Shown here piece by piece: positions 47,888 to 59,929 of a stretch of DNA of 64,000 bases. Every line of letters starts with the position of its first letter. Positions within the stretch are counted from its first letter, which is position 1. The notes beneath the pieces were generated by a model. It saw only the letters and a program-made list of their open reading frames with translations. It was not told the DNA's origin and made no database searches. Both the position numbers and the translations under genes were made by a program. Source of the DNA: Strongylocentrotus purpuratus (Eukaryota; Echinodermata; Echinoidea; Camarodonta; Strongylocentrotidae). The stretch spans positions 28,660,423 through 28,724,422 of the forward strand of contig NW_022145597.1 of the NCBI RefSeq assembly GCF_000002235.5. The letters are read 5' to 3'.

Positions 47888-47992
47888 ACGAGATAATCAC
47901 TACTACTATGAGTCCTGAACTGACCAAGGAAGGCGGAAATCATTCCTGCACCTAGACACTACATAGAACAACGCTTCCAGAGACCGTTCAAG
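47888..47992 (+). other. Cholinesterase 5' UTR segment after a 3' splice site
   Basis: TTTTCTCTTCTAG ends at 47887, a good acceptor. The 105 bases to the ATG contain in-frame stops and no in-frame alternative start. The start ATG at 47993 has A at -3 and G at -1 (TTCAAG-ATG), a fair initiation context. Confidence 0.55.
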
Positions 47993-50900
47993 ATGTCACG
48001 ACTGGTTCTAGCGTGGCTGGTAGTGGCAAGTAGCTGTACCTCTCTTTTCTTCATCGTGGCAGCCGACGCTTCTGTGGATGATTCTAATCTCGTTGTAGAG
48101 ACAACCTCTGGAAGAGTTCGGGGTGCTAGAAAGACAATTCTTGGGAAAGAAGTGAATAAATATCTTGGTATACCTTATGGCGAACCTCCAACAGGCAGTC
48201 GGCGTTTTAAGAAGTCTGTCAACAAGACTCGCTGGGATGGCATCTTTGACGCGTCCAACTATGGTTATGCTTGCTATCAAGTCGTGGACACAACATACCC
48301 TGGATTTCCGGGGGCAGAAATGTGGAATCCGAACGTGAATATGAGCGAGGACTGTCTTAATCTGAACATCTGGGTACCGACAGACAGTCGGAATGAGTCC
48401 TTAGCTGTCATGGTGTGGATATTCGGCGGAGGTTTCTTCGCGGGTTCTGCTTCGCTTGGTGTGTACAACGGAGAGGTTCTAAGCACGACTGAAAATGTAA
48501 TTGTAGTGACGATAAATTATCGAGTTACGAACCTGGGTTTCTTGGCTATAGGTGGCTCTGACAATATTCCAGGAAACGCTGGGCTGTTCGATCAGGCTCT
48601 GGCCCTCTCTTGGATTCAAGACAACATTGTGCATTTCGGAGGTGATCCTTCACAAGTGACATTGTTTGGTGAAAGTGCAGGAGCTGTTAGCACCAACTTG
48701 CACATGTTCTCTCCCATGACCAAAGACATGTTCGCACGTATCATTCTGCAGAGTGGCTCTTCGTTCGCTCCTTGGTGTGTCATCACAGCAGAAGAGGCAT
48801 TACGCAGAGGACTGCTTCTTGCGGAAGGTACCGGATGCTACACACCGCTTGGATATCAACCTGACGCTGAAGAGATCAATGACATAACTCTCTGCCTCCA
48901 GAGAGTTCCTCCAGAACTCCTCATCGCTAACGAGTTCGTGGTGTCAGGGACGTACATTTTCCCATTCGTGCCGGTGGTCGACGGTGAGTTCCTGACGGAG
49001 ACACCGACTTCAGCTAGGATGAGAGGATCTTTCAAGGAAGCCGATGTCCTCTTGGGGACCAACAGCAATGAAGGATCATTCTTCATGGTCTATGACCTTC
49101 CGGAATATTACGACAAGGACACAGAGAGCCTGATCAACAGGACTCAATTCTTTGAGCTGATTCCTCATCTTTTACCTGAAATGAACGAATTTGGACGAGA
49201 TGCTATCGCGTTCCAGTACACCGATTGGCTTGAGCCAGACAATCCTGTCTTGTTGAGGGATGCCACAGAGCATTATGTTGGCGACTACAATATTATCTGT
49301 CCTGTTCATGATTTCGGAAGATATCATGCAAGTTCAGGTAACAAGGTAAGAAATAAGAGTTGTTAGTTGTTTTTTTGTTATGGAATAAGTTATTTGTTTT
49401 TGTTATGGAATTATACAGATTTTCTTTTTCAACAGAAGCGTCGCTAGAGAGAGAGAGCGAAAGATAAGCAGAGAGAGAGAGAGAGAGATGAGAAAATGAC
49501 TCTGTGAATCTTGATAACGACTGCGTCATATCCAAGACATATCTCGACCATTATCTTTTCTCCCAGGTCTACGCATATCATTTCGACCAGCGTGCAGCAA
49601 ACAACATGTGGGGCGAATGGATGGGTGTAATGCATGGGGACGAGATAACCTTCGCCTTCGGTCAGCCGCTTCGACCCGAACTCGGCTTTTCCGACGGCGA
49701 CCGAAGATTGAGTCAGAGGATGATGACACTATGGGCGAACTTCGCCAAGACAGGGTAAGCAATGCACGTTCTTATGAATTTGATTGAAGTATAGCTTAGA
49801 GTTTTACACCAACATATAAACGTAAACCTCCACAACCGCCCTCAGTATACCTTGATGAATTACTCTTACAACACCTAACAGTTATTGATACGCACCTGTC
49901 TCTTTCATTTCACTGATTTGACTTAATATAGATAGACATTGCATTGTGCGTAAGGCAGTGGCGGTAGTACAGGAGATGAGGGCTCCTATATTGCATTGCA
50001 GCCCCCCCCCCCCCATCATTAAAATAAAAAAATGTCACCATCGAGCTAGGGTCGTGGTTGATAAGTCTTTGAGTTGAAAAACAATTTCTTTTTCAACATT
50101 CGTTGTATTTATTCATTTAATCTCAAAATATTTTCACAAAAATCTGTACCATACTTCAGATGAGCATAACGAAGAATGTTATTATCATGTATTGGTAAGT
50201 GGTTTTATACATTGGAACCTTGACACAACGAGGCACCCAATACAACAAGGCAATTTCGCCGGCCTGAATCCTTACACCTCACTGCCACTCAGTTGAAAAG
50301 CAATGTTATGATTGAAAACGAGAGGTTACTAATTGAAGAGGGGCGGTGTCCAAGGAGATGGGGGCTAGAATGATGATAATCTTGAAGCTTAAAGACCGTC
50401 AATACTACTGGGCCAGAAAGGATTAGACCACACAGCGAGGTCACTGACAGGTGGCTATCTCATTAACTCAGCTCTCAACTAACATAAGAAAAAGAGGATC
50501 ATGGGGGACCAACAGGCACCGATTGGGGAAGTTTTCTATATAGAGGGAGCAAGTAGCTACAAGTAGGACAGTGGGGCTTAAAGAGTTTGGAAGATTGAGA
50601 GAAAATTATTTCTACATCGTCCAGGTCCTATTTCACAAAACTTGTCATCAGTGACGAATGAAATTTCTTGTAATATAAGCTACTGAAATCCTTGCTTCTG
50701 ATTGGTTATCAGCAGATTTATCACAGATTTTTGACACTTGTCATTGAAAAAAGGCTTTGTGAAACGGATCCCAGGTCTACCCTTAAACATTAAAACATAA
50801 TGCTTCAATATGGTATACGCAGATGGAGATAGTAATGATCACGTTGTTCCTTTCCAACTGAGACTATTGCGTTCGGATGATTGGTAGACCGCATATATAT

Positions 50901-53159
50901 GCCTGTAAAGAAATAGCACGGTGATGATCAAAATGATTTTCATCGCGTCATGTCCTGATTAATATTAATATTAGGCGTTCGGGAGGATTGGCAAGGACAT
51001 ACGGAGGTACGGACTCGTTATGCCCGAAGCGAAATAATGCATCCACAGTGAAAATGGTTGTGTAATGTCCTGCGAAGATGGATGCGGGGCTATAATGTTC
51101 ACATTGTCTTGTTATTCCTCAGCCTTAGGCGAAATAATGAGTCTCCGGTGAAATTGATTTTCATGAGTCTCATAAATTATTGTCTCATTGACTCGTTATG
51201 TTTGTAGATGAATAGAGCATTGACATTGAAAATGATGTTCACTTTCTTCTACATGTTCTGCGTAAAGCGTACATTCTGCGTTCGAGAAAATGGATAAGGA
51301 AATAATTTACGCATGGTTATGCATGAAGCGAAATTGATACTGCGGTGACGGTCATAATGATTTTCATATTGTCATCTCCTGCATAATGCTTTTGTATTGA
51401 TCTGAACACTATGCCGTCGGGAGGTTGAATCGGGAAATAAATTTCACATTGTCTTTTCATGCTACAGCCTGAAGAGAAATAAAGCGTTCACGGTAAAAAA
51501 AATGGATAATGATGATTTGCACAATCTCCCGTACCGTTATGCCGCCTTAAAGTGGCTCGGTAACAGGCGTTGAAGGTTCATTAAAAAAATTGCTTAATTT
51601 TTGTATGAAATGTTACTTATTATCTTCATTCTACTGTACTAATCCTCTTACATGCATAACAATCCTGAAAAATTCTCAAACCACAAAGATATTAATGTTT
51701 TCTGACGTCACTGTGCAACACCCTCTAACAGTGATTGACAGTAAATTCTCCCAACAACATTTGAATTTTCCCTACCGTTTTTCTTGGAAAATCAGACAAA
51801 AGACAGGCTTTTTGAAACCTTTCAACACTTAAATGTCTGGAATTGTACATAAAGCCAATTCATTGCTTTGTGGCGATTTACATTCACCTAAAATGTAATT
51901 TAATTGTAATAATATAGTTGGGAGAATTAAGAAATCGATCATATCAGTTTTTCCCAATTGTTATTGTTAAGAATGGTCCGTTTTGCACTCGAACTTTCAG
52001 ATTATCTGTACATCTAGCATTGAAGTCACTATCTTAGCATCATTTCCCCTCATCTGAACAATGTGACCAACTCCCTTTAAGCTAAAATGCTTTTAAATTA
52101 TTTTCATATTATTTTGTTCTTTCTCCATGCATGGAGCATCATAATGCGTTCGAGAAAGAAAAAAAATCGGTTGGGAAATTGATTTACATAGTTTCATGTT
52201 CAGTGACTGAAGCTAAATTATCTGTCAGAGGGAATAAAGACGATGAAAATGATTTCCATATCGCCTCATCGTTTTTGTATGAGGCTATACACAAACTGCG
52301 TTGAGGAGGATGAATGGGGAAATGATTTACACGTTAGAGCCTGTGGCGAAAATAATTGTCGACAGTGAAAATATCTTTCAGAATTATCCTATTCTGCGTG
52401 ACACCACGTAATACATCGTGTAGGGATTGCATGTAGAAAATGATTGACACAGTGTCCTGAAGCTGAATCATGTGTCAAAAAGGGATAGAGACGGTGAAAA
52501 TGATTTTCACATTATATCATTTTCCTTGACGGTATGCGCTACATAATTTATTCGGGGGATGGATGAGGAAAATAATGTATTCATTGTCTCGTTCCGACTA
52601 AACCTAATTTGATTGACTCGTTTCCATAGTGATCCGAATGGAGCGGAGGAGAGTGACGACATCCCCGCTGATGATGACTGGTTATTGTTCGATCAGGATA
52701 ATCAAAATGTGTATTTATTGAAGGATACGACAGTGGACAACGCCGAAACGTATATATGGAACCGAGCAAACTACTGCGCGTTCTGGTCGGAGTATGTTCC
52801 ATTCCTCAACACACAAACAGGTGAGTGATATTGTATTTAAATTCTATTCACAGTGAATGAAAGGAAGGGAAAAAATGAAGAAAAAGCAACAACAAATTTT
52901 TTTTTTTTTTTTAATTATTTTTTTTAATGAAAAAAAAAGAAAGAAAAAAAATAAAATTATAATATAGGTTAGTTGGGTGAGAGATTTTAGTGTGAGGCAT
53001 TAAAAGAGACACAGTCACAGTTCTTTACATGTAGTAGTCATGGATGCTAGTACATGTAGTCCACATTTTGGATTTCCAGGATAGGTAATTATATGGAAGA
53101 CCCAGGCTAGACACTTGTTTATATGCCATGGATAGCATCTCATGGAGAGGTTCTTTTCG

Positions 53160-53205
<46 letters not shown>

Positions 53206-54933
53206 TTCCGCATCTTATCCGTATCTCTCCAAATGAGCTCCTTCTACCTCCTTGAACTATCTATTCCATATTGTCTCCTGAATATATATATTTCCTCATT
53301 ATGCCTGATATGTTTTTCTGAGTGTTTGTATTTCTTTCCCGCTCTTCACAAATCTCTCTTCCTCTCTCTGGCGGTCTATGTTTGTATTCGTCTCTGTCTC
53401 TGTCTCTGTCTGTTCGTCTCTGTCTCTCTCTCGCTCCCCCTTTACCCCCTTTTTCTCTCTTCCATATCTCTGTCTCTTCTTTTTAAAATCTTTGTCTGTG
53501 CTCTTGACTCTCTTTCTCTTCTCTCCCCATCTGTTTTTAACCATCTAAAAGCCTCCCTCTTCTCTTTTTGTATTCACTTGCTCTCTTTCCTGTCTATCTG
53601 CCTGCTCCCCGATCTCTCTCTCTCTTTCTCTCTCTCTCCCCTCTATCTCCTCATCTCCATGCATATATCCCTCTGTGTCGTTGAGTGATCGGAGAGAGGC
53701 AGAGTGACTTTTCGAAGAGGCCACTTAAAGGACCCAGGGCGTCTTGTTTACACGATCCCGGGAACCATGAGCACAGTACAATGCTTCTTGCATGCACCAA
53801 GGCGTATATTGTCAAGGATCCTCATGTTCTGTCCTTTTCTGACCTCGCATGCCCAGAAGAAGAATCAGGGGAGAGGGTCCCAGGGTAGAGGATGCCACGA
53901 CAAAGAAGTGCCCCTCACAAGGGAGAAAAGGGCACCCTCCCTGATATTATTTGCATGTTTTTGGTTCTTTCGTTCCTTCTACATCAGCTGATGTGTGTGT
54001 GCGTGCTGCATGATAGAGTATTTCCATCCTTATACCCATCGTGAAAATATAATGCCAAATAAATGACATCATGAAAATATAATGACAAATGACAAATACA
54101 ATTCTGATTAATGTCTTCGGATAAAGATTTTGAATGCAAAGAGAATCAATGATTTGAATGGTTTATATATAATTTTGAAGCACTCATATTTCGAATTATT
54201 GTTCCAATATTGTTTCTATTTCCAATATTACTTCAGTACGTTCTATCAAAGAAAATACGTTATTCATTACTCCTCAATATAATGCAATGGAGGTATATTT
54301 TAATTTGTATGACATAATATTTTCATTCTGATCTTATCATTCTTGAACTTGGTGAGTTATTTACGTTGACTATCAGTTGTTGTTTGCTGGCTTGCTCGGC
54401 TGAACTGTACCGGCAACATCAAATTGGGTTCAAAATTACAGACTAGTTGTTTTGACTCTATTGACATGCCTCCGTCTTTACCGTAGACGGCAGCATAACA
54501 GTTGCTGTAATTTTAATGATCAACCCAACGTAGTATTTTGAGTTAAGTTTTCAACATTGTCCAGTTTTTAATATCTCTTTAGTCCGAGCTTGCGAAAAGT
54601 GTACGTAAAGTTGTCAGGATATATAACATCTATACCTGAATACATGTACTTCATATTACACTAATTAGTAAATGTTATATATATATATACATAATGTGAT
54701 GTATAGAAAATAATTACAAATTGTTTGGTGGAAAGTTGGAAACCCTGAAAACGTATATTTGATTATTGTTTCTTGCAGCAAACATTGACGAATCAGAGCG
54801 CCAATGGAAGGAGGATTTCTACCAGTGGAGCACGAAGTATATGGTCGATTGGAAGGCCGAATTCAATCATTATCTTTACAACAAGGAGTCTGGATGCCCC
54901 AACGAGGCTTACACAGCTAACGAAACACCATAA
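47993..54933 (+). CDS. ACHE: Acetylcholinesterase-like enzyme with T-type C-terminus
   Basis: Four coding exons, 47993-49345, 49567-49754, 52630-52820 and 54779-54933, total 1887 nt and 628 aa; all introns are GT-AG with consistent phases. The product is a secreted alpha/beta-hydrolase that cleaves choline esters at synapses. A signal peptide covers about residues 1-24. The triad is S228 (FGESAGA), E360 (NEGSFF) and H474 (GVMHGDE); the oxyanion glycines are 145-147. W111 in EMWNP matches the choline-binding Trp84 of Torpedo AChE. All three intrachain disulfide pairs have their cysteines (94/121, 282/301, 436/563). The last exon encodes a WAT/T-peptide with W587, W594, W602 and a near-terminal C617, the form that tetramerises on ColQ or PRiMA. 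The peripheral-site aromatics are largely replaced. A butyryl-type or neuroligin identity is less likely given the intact triad and T-peptide. Confidence 0.97.
50393..50577 (-). mobile_element. TTAA element family A, copy in cholinesterase intron 2
   Basis: The element is in reverse orientation, ends ...GTAGGACAGTGGGGCT and is flanked by TTAA at 50389-50392 and 50578-50581. It aligns with 46574-46761 over its full length. Confidence 0.85.
50622..50775. mobile_element. Short MITE family I, copy 2
   Basis: It shares CTTGTCATCAGTGAC and CCTTGCTTCTGATTGGTTATC with 31689-31836. Here the right end is better kept: TTTGTGAAACGGATCCC is the inverse of the left GGTCCTATTTCACAAA. It lies in the second cholinesterase intron. 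Confidence 0.75.
50920..52610. repeat. Degenerate tandem array in cholinesterase intron 2, interrupted by a MITE
   Basis: A set of words recurs in order: GGTGAAAATGATTTTCA, TCATGTCCTG, GCGTTCGGGAGGATGGATG, GGAAATGATTTACAC, GCCTGAAGCGAAATAATG. I count about nine variants of the first word, near 50922, 51050, 51140, 51222, 51344, 51490, 52240, 52362 and 52493. The unit is roughly 90-150 bp and much diverged. A family D element (51551-52076) splits it. No coding potential. Confidence 0.7.
51547..52080. mobile_element. TTAA element family D copy 2
   Basis: The element (51551-52076) is flanked by intact TTAA on both sides and matches 45489-46026 throughout. It lies inside the tandem array of the intron, so it inserted after the array formed. 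Confidence 0.85.
53160..53660. repeat. CT-rich microsatellite region in cholinesterase intron 3
   Basis: A nearly pure CT array (53164-53202) is followed by about 450 bp of interrupted CTCT/TCTG. The long Ser/Leu-rich open frame across it is a composition artefact. Confidence 0.9.
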
Positions 54934-54937
54934 TAAA
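54932..54937 (+). terminator. AATAAA overlapping the cholinesterase stop codon
   Basis: The stop TAA at 54931-54933 overlaps AATAAA. If used it would give a 3' UTR of only about 20 nt, so a longer UTR with a later signal (for example 58395-58400) is at least as likely. Confidence 0.3.
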
Positions 54938-57039
54938 GGTATAACCCCATCCCCCGGGGCCCGGGGTATTCACTCTATCACTGGCTGGTCCGGGATCCCA
55001 ATATGACCTCTTGATTCACCGGTAAACGAGTACGTTTTGTAAAAGATAAAATCCCCTCTCGTTTTTTGAATATGCAAACTTCCCCGAGGAAAATGTGAAT
55101 AAAAAAAACATCCCTATTTATACATTATGGGGAGGCTCCTTGATAAAACTCAGAAACTTGCAAGGAGGATGTTTGGACGAACATGAACAAATATAATATA
55201 TTCATCTTTATTACGGATGTTTTTAGCCCAAAGAATCTTTTTACTATTACTGTCAGTAGACATATAATAAGTAAAATTCAACAACAACAACAAACGAACA
55301 CAAAAACGCACAAAAAAAAGAAGAAAACCTAAACTTCTTGAAAATTGGAACAGTCTCAGATAATACATTTTCTTAAGGAGTGAAGGGCCTATGAAGAGAG
55401 CATTGTTTATAGACTGCCGTCTACTAGAAACGTTGTCATCGTACCTTGTGGTATAGAATCTCAGAGTATCAGCTTCTTTTGTATGTTTTCAATTTTATAT
55501 ATCTCCTATTCCTCTTATTATTATGTTTGTTTTTCACATTTTCTATTTTCGGAATTAGTAGTGAATAGTAAAGTGTAATTTGAAATTATATGACCAATTT
55601 CAAGCAGCTATTAAGCGGAAGGGGGGGGGGGGGGGTGGCAGGGATACTTAACATGGAATATATTGTTGAAAAGGTATAGGGAAAAGTGGATCAGATTCGA
55701 TATCAACTTGATCCATTCGAAAATATATCAGAAAAAAAGAATGTATCAGAATAACCAAATTGCCGCTATTATTTTGCTATTTTGCAATACGCTAATTTTG
55801 GTCACAGTTCTGGAAATGATGAAAGAAGTCGATCTTTTCTTTTGCTACGAGTAAACAGTGTTTATTTAACATAAAGACAGTTATTTGAAGGGTTGAAGAA
55901 ATATTCAAAGTTTACAACCAATAAAATATCCCTGTATTATGATTTGTTTGCCGTCGGCTTTTCTTTAGTTTTAAGGTTTGACGTAATATGCATAACATAT
56001 TGTTATTAATGTTGCGAATTTGGACCACACAGCTGAAATGTAGGTTTCCTAAAAGAGCTACAAGTTGATTCCTCAGGCCGCCATCTGAAAATCTTATTGA
56101 ATTTCATAACATGATTTGCACATGGTCATGATGGTAAGCCATATATCTTTCTGTTTAACAGTTTTGTTTTTATTGAATAAATAATGAATAAGAATTATAA
56201 CAGGAAACCGATTTTTTTTTCTCTCCAAATTTCGACATATATTCATCTATTTTAGAATTACTTTTACTTTTCTTTTCTTCATATTCAGTAATCAAAACAA
56301 TGTTAAATTACACGGATTAGAAACACAGTGTGAAATAACCCGTTGCATTCAATTCAGATTCTCGATATGATTATCATTATTTCTGACAAAATGGCAGACG
56401 TTTTAAAGACGCTGAGTGTGATGTATTTATATATTCATATGATATTGTGAAACTATAAAGTTAATCTGATTAACATTCGTGTATATTACTCCCTCCAGGT
56501 TATCATAATTTGTAAAGCATTGTGAAAAAATGAATGTACTTATTGACTTAACATTATGTTTATTGATTTTCGAATTGTTCAGTATTTTGAATTACATGTA
56601 GTTTATATTGATTGAGTTCGCAATTTTAGTTGTTGGTGTTCGTCACGCCATGATATAATTATGATGTGTGCATAATGTATGTGTTTCCGTTATTTGACTT
56701 AAAAATATGAATATTTATATTTATACTTATACATGTATTGCAACAATTCATCGACTTTCATAGCGCCATTAGATTTTCTTTGACTTTTCTTGAGCCGTTT
56801 AATCAATATGCAAGTGAATTAACCTTTGTTTATTTGAGATGTATGCAAATACAATAATAGTTCAGTCGTCTAATCTATGTACTCCTATAATGCCGTCCCT
56901 TTGTCAGAATATTCTTAGTACTTGTACTAGTAATAATTTTGAGTTTTGTATTTTGATTATGAAATATTTATCCTTCTGCAACTGAGAATATTATATCAAG
57001 AGTTGTGTTTTGTTTATTGTATAGCCCTGCCGGAAAGAA
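54938..57039. other. Possible cholinesterase 3' UTR or intergenic DNA
   Basis: AT-rich noncoding sequence with a G homopolymer at 55621-55635. No exon, RNA gene or named repeat recognised. Some of it may be transcribed as a long 3' UTR. Confidence 0.4.
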
Positions 57040-58215
57040 CATAGTGTAACATAGTGTGGAAACAGACAGTGGTTTTGGTGTGGTCAACACGATCTGAAGA
57101 GCTTGCTGTGTTCGTTTTAAATGAATATCAACTGTGATTCTAGCTGGTTATACATGCGGAGTTCGTGGTTAATTTATTCACATTATTTTTACAATTGCAC
57201 ACCATAACACACTCACTGTGAGCACTTCATGTTCACATCGTTTCCACAGTAGTGTGGACACTCAGTGAGCACACCGTGTTCACACATAATTATTCTTACC
57301 GTTAGACACAAAGTGGCATTCCACCACCAGATTAACAATCACATCGTGTTTGCATCAGGGTTTAAACCACAGTGAGGATTTGGACTGCAAATTTCAGCAG
57401 TTCAAGGTGCAGACGGTATCAGAATAATATGTTCACATTATTTACACACTGTGCAAACTGTGGCTTATGATAGAATCACAATGTGGACTGATCACAGTTT
57501 GATCAAAGTGTGGAATTGGAACACTGTCATAGACATTCAGACTGCAGACTTGCCGTGTCCACAGTTCCTATACCATGATACTTTTGCCTCTGAGAATCAC
57601 AGTGTTACCACAGTGTGTCCATTTTTTTTAAACACTATAACTTTGTTCCAAATCCATTCTGATAATTTGGAGACACTTTCAGAGGGCTTACAATATCAAA
57701 CTGTGTCCATACTATAAACACCAAATGTGACTTACTGTGGCTGCATCGAGAATCACAGTTTTCATACGTCACAGTGTGACCACACACTGGATTCGGACCC
57801 CTATCATAGTATTGAGCTGTGGACACATCGTTCACACTTTTTTCACATTAGGACACACTTAAATCTCACAGATACGTTACAGTGTATCCACAGTGTGGAT
57901 TTAAGACCCTATCATAGTGTTGAGACTTTGAAAACAACATGGTATCACACGTGAACTCTTTCATAGCATCGAAACTGTCAAGTATGAACACACTGTGGTC
58001 ATAGTGTGGTTTGGTGTGCAGTTATTTACATAGTGTGAATACATAAACTTGGGAGTGTTCACAACTTTTCCATTCCGCGCAGTGATCCACACTAGTTTGC
58101 AAACGATGAGAACACGGTGTGATAACATTGTAATTTCCCTCTGTACACCTGCAGGGTATCACAGTGTGGAAGGCAGTGTTGGTATAGTGTAAACACTTCC
58201 TCTGTTGCAGCACTG
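57040..58215. repeat. 1.2-kb block rich in CACAGTGTGG-like words
   Basis: The words CACAGTGTGG, CATAGTGTGG, CACACTGTGG, CACAGTGTGACC and CACACCGTG recur more than fifteen times, on both strands, with irregular spacing. The surrounding DNA lacks them. There is no clean period, so it is either a very diverged satellite or a transposable element with a biased interior. Terminal repeats were not established. Confidence 0.6.
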
Positions 58216-59155
58216 CGCATGACTGTATTCTTTCAGACGGGGAGAGATGCTATAGAGTTTTATGCAGATACTTTATATATTATGGGTGTTCAAAGTGTGT
58301 AATATGCAATATTGAATGTACAAACATATTATATATGACTATATCATCATCGTGTATTTATCTATTTGAATATTATTAATAGTGAATGTGTGCTAATAAA
58401 ATTAATAACGACAGAAAAGTGGATTTCATTTTTGTTTGTGTGTGTACATATACCTGGACCCTTGAGTGAAAGCACTTCCACATGTCTACACATACTGTAT
58501 TAGGACACCTATAGTTCTACGGTGGAATGCAAGCTAATCGCAAACTAGGTTCAGACTATCGTTGTGTGTGTGTGGGTGTGGGCGTGTGACTGGATGTGAG
58601 TGCTTGTTCCGGGGGGGGGGGGTGGGGGTGGTAGGCTTAAGTAAAAGGATTTTGTAGAATACATTTTGAGGGTGTTCAGAATCTTGACAAGGGTCGCGAG
58701 AGATACATCCCCTATATTCTAAAACCAAGGAAAAGGTTTATAATGATATATTGACAAAGAAATTCAAATAATTCTATTCGTTATTTTCATGCAATTAATT
58801 TATTCTCATATTTTATTTATATTAAAGAAACATAAACGATTAATTTAATTATACAATTGATATATCAAATTCAAATTCAAATCATTTATTCACTCAATAT
58901 AAAAACAGATACATAGAATTGCGAATAAACGCAGACATGTATAACAAATATAAAAAGATGGACATAGTAAAATCAGTAGTTGACATCACAAGTAACATAA
59001 ATTGAGTGGGGATCAGATTAACGATCTAGTTAAAGATCTTGTGAATTCGACCCCATCAGTATAAATTGCATTGTATACTGTTGCATGTACAACAACAGGA
59101 GGGAGAGAATACATATACAGCTACAGCTGGATCATAGAGAACACGAGAGGGCGAT

Positions 59156-59192
<37 letters not shown>

Positions 59193-59639
59193 GAGGAAGG
59201 AAAATTGAATGAGAGAAAGGCAAGTTGAGAAGTAAAGTTAATACATAGGATGAAATTAGACCCAAGCAGAATAATGATAAATACAAAATACAAAATACAA
59301 AGTACAAAAAAAAAAGGGAAAAAAAGAACACTTACATACGATAGGTAAATTTCAATTTTAAGATTTACAAAAACAAAAATTGAAAATGAAATCAGTACTA
59401 CAAAGATTCGACCGAGGAAGAAAGTTATTACAGTTATGCGTACAAAAAACACAACATATGGTCAATTCCAAGCGTGACGGTTTGACATCTCAACAGAATC
59501 ACGGAATCACATAAATATTTCCCGTGATGGCGCCCTCCCTCGGCAAAAATAATATTGCTGACTTCCAAAGAGGCACCTTGAAATTACGATAGCCTAATTA
59601 TTTACTATTCATTGTCAGGGCATTTTGGAGTTCAACGCA
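58216..59639. other. Intergenic, with LINE 3' end and microsatellites
   Basis: It holds TG and G homopolymers (58560-58625), an inverted CR1/L2-like tail (ATCAAATTCAAATTCAAATC at about 58863, so AATAAA-type signal plus tandem TTTGAAT on the - strand) and an AG array (59160-59190). No gene recognised. Confidence 0.45.
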
Positions 59640-59900
59640 TCAAAATGTGATGAACCTTTATTTATGTCACAGAGAACGCATCAAAATATGATGAACTTTT
59701 AATTGTGTCAAAGGTTTTGTGGACTTGTGACCCCCCCCCCCCCCCCCCCCAAATTCTGTTGAGATGTCAAAATGACATTTTCAAAATGTGATGAACCTTT
59801 ATTTATGTCACAGAGAACGCATCAAAATATGATGAACTTTTAATTGTGTCAAAGGTTTTGTGGACTTGTGACCCCCCCCCCCCCCCCCCCCCCCCCCCCC
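59640..59900. repeat. Tandem duplication (141-bp period) with C homopolymers
   Basis: The block starting TCAAAATGTGATGAACCTTT occurs at 59640 and again at 59781 with near-identical sequence for about 110 bp, each ending GGACTTGTGACCCCC in a long C run. Read on the - strand both copies contain AATAAA, so the duplication doubles a possible polyadenylation signal of the P450 gene. Confidence 0.9.
59798..59803 (-). terminator. Candidate polyadenylation signal of the P450 gene
   Basis: AATAAA on the - strand about 127 bp downstream of the P450 stop. The other tandem copy provides a second AATAAA at 59657-59662. Which one is used cannot be told from sequence. Confidence 0.45.
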
Positions 59901-59929
59901 GCGGTGAAATCCTGAATCCTCCTCTGCAT

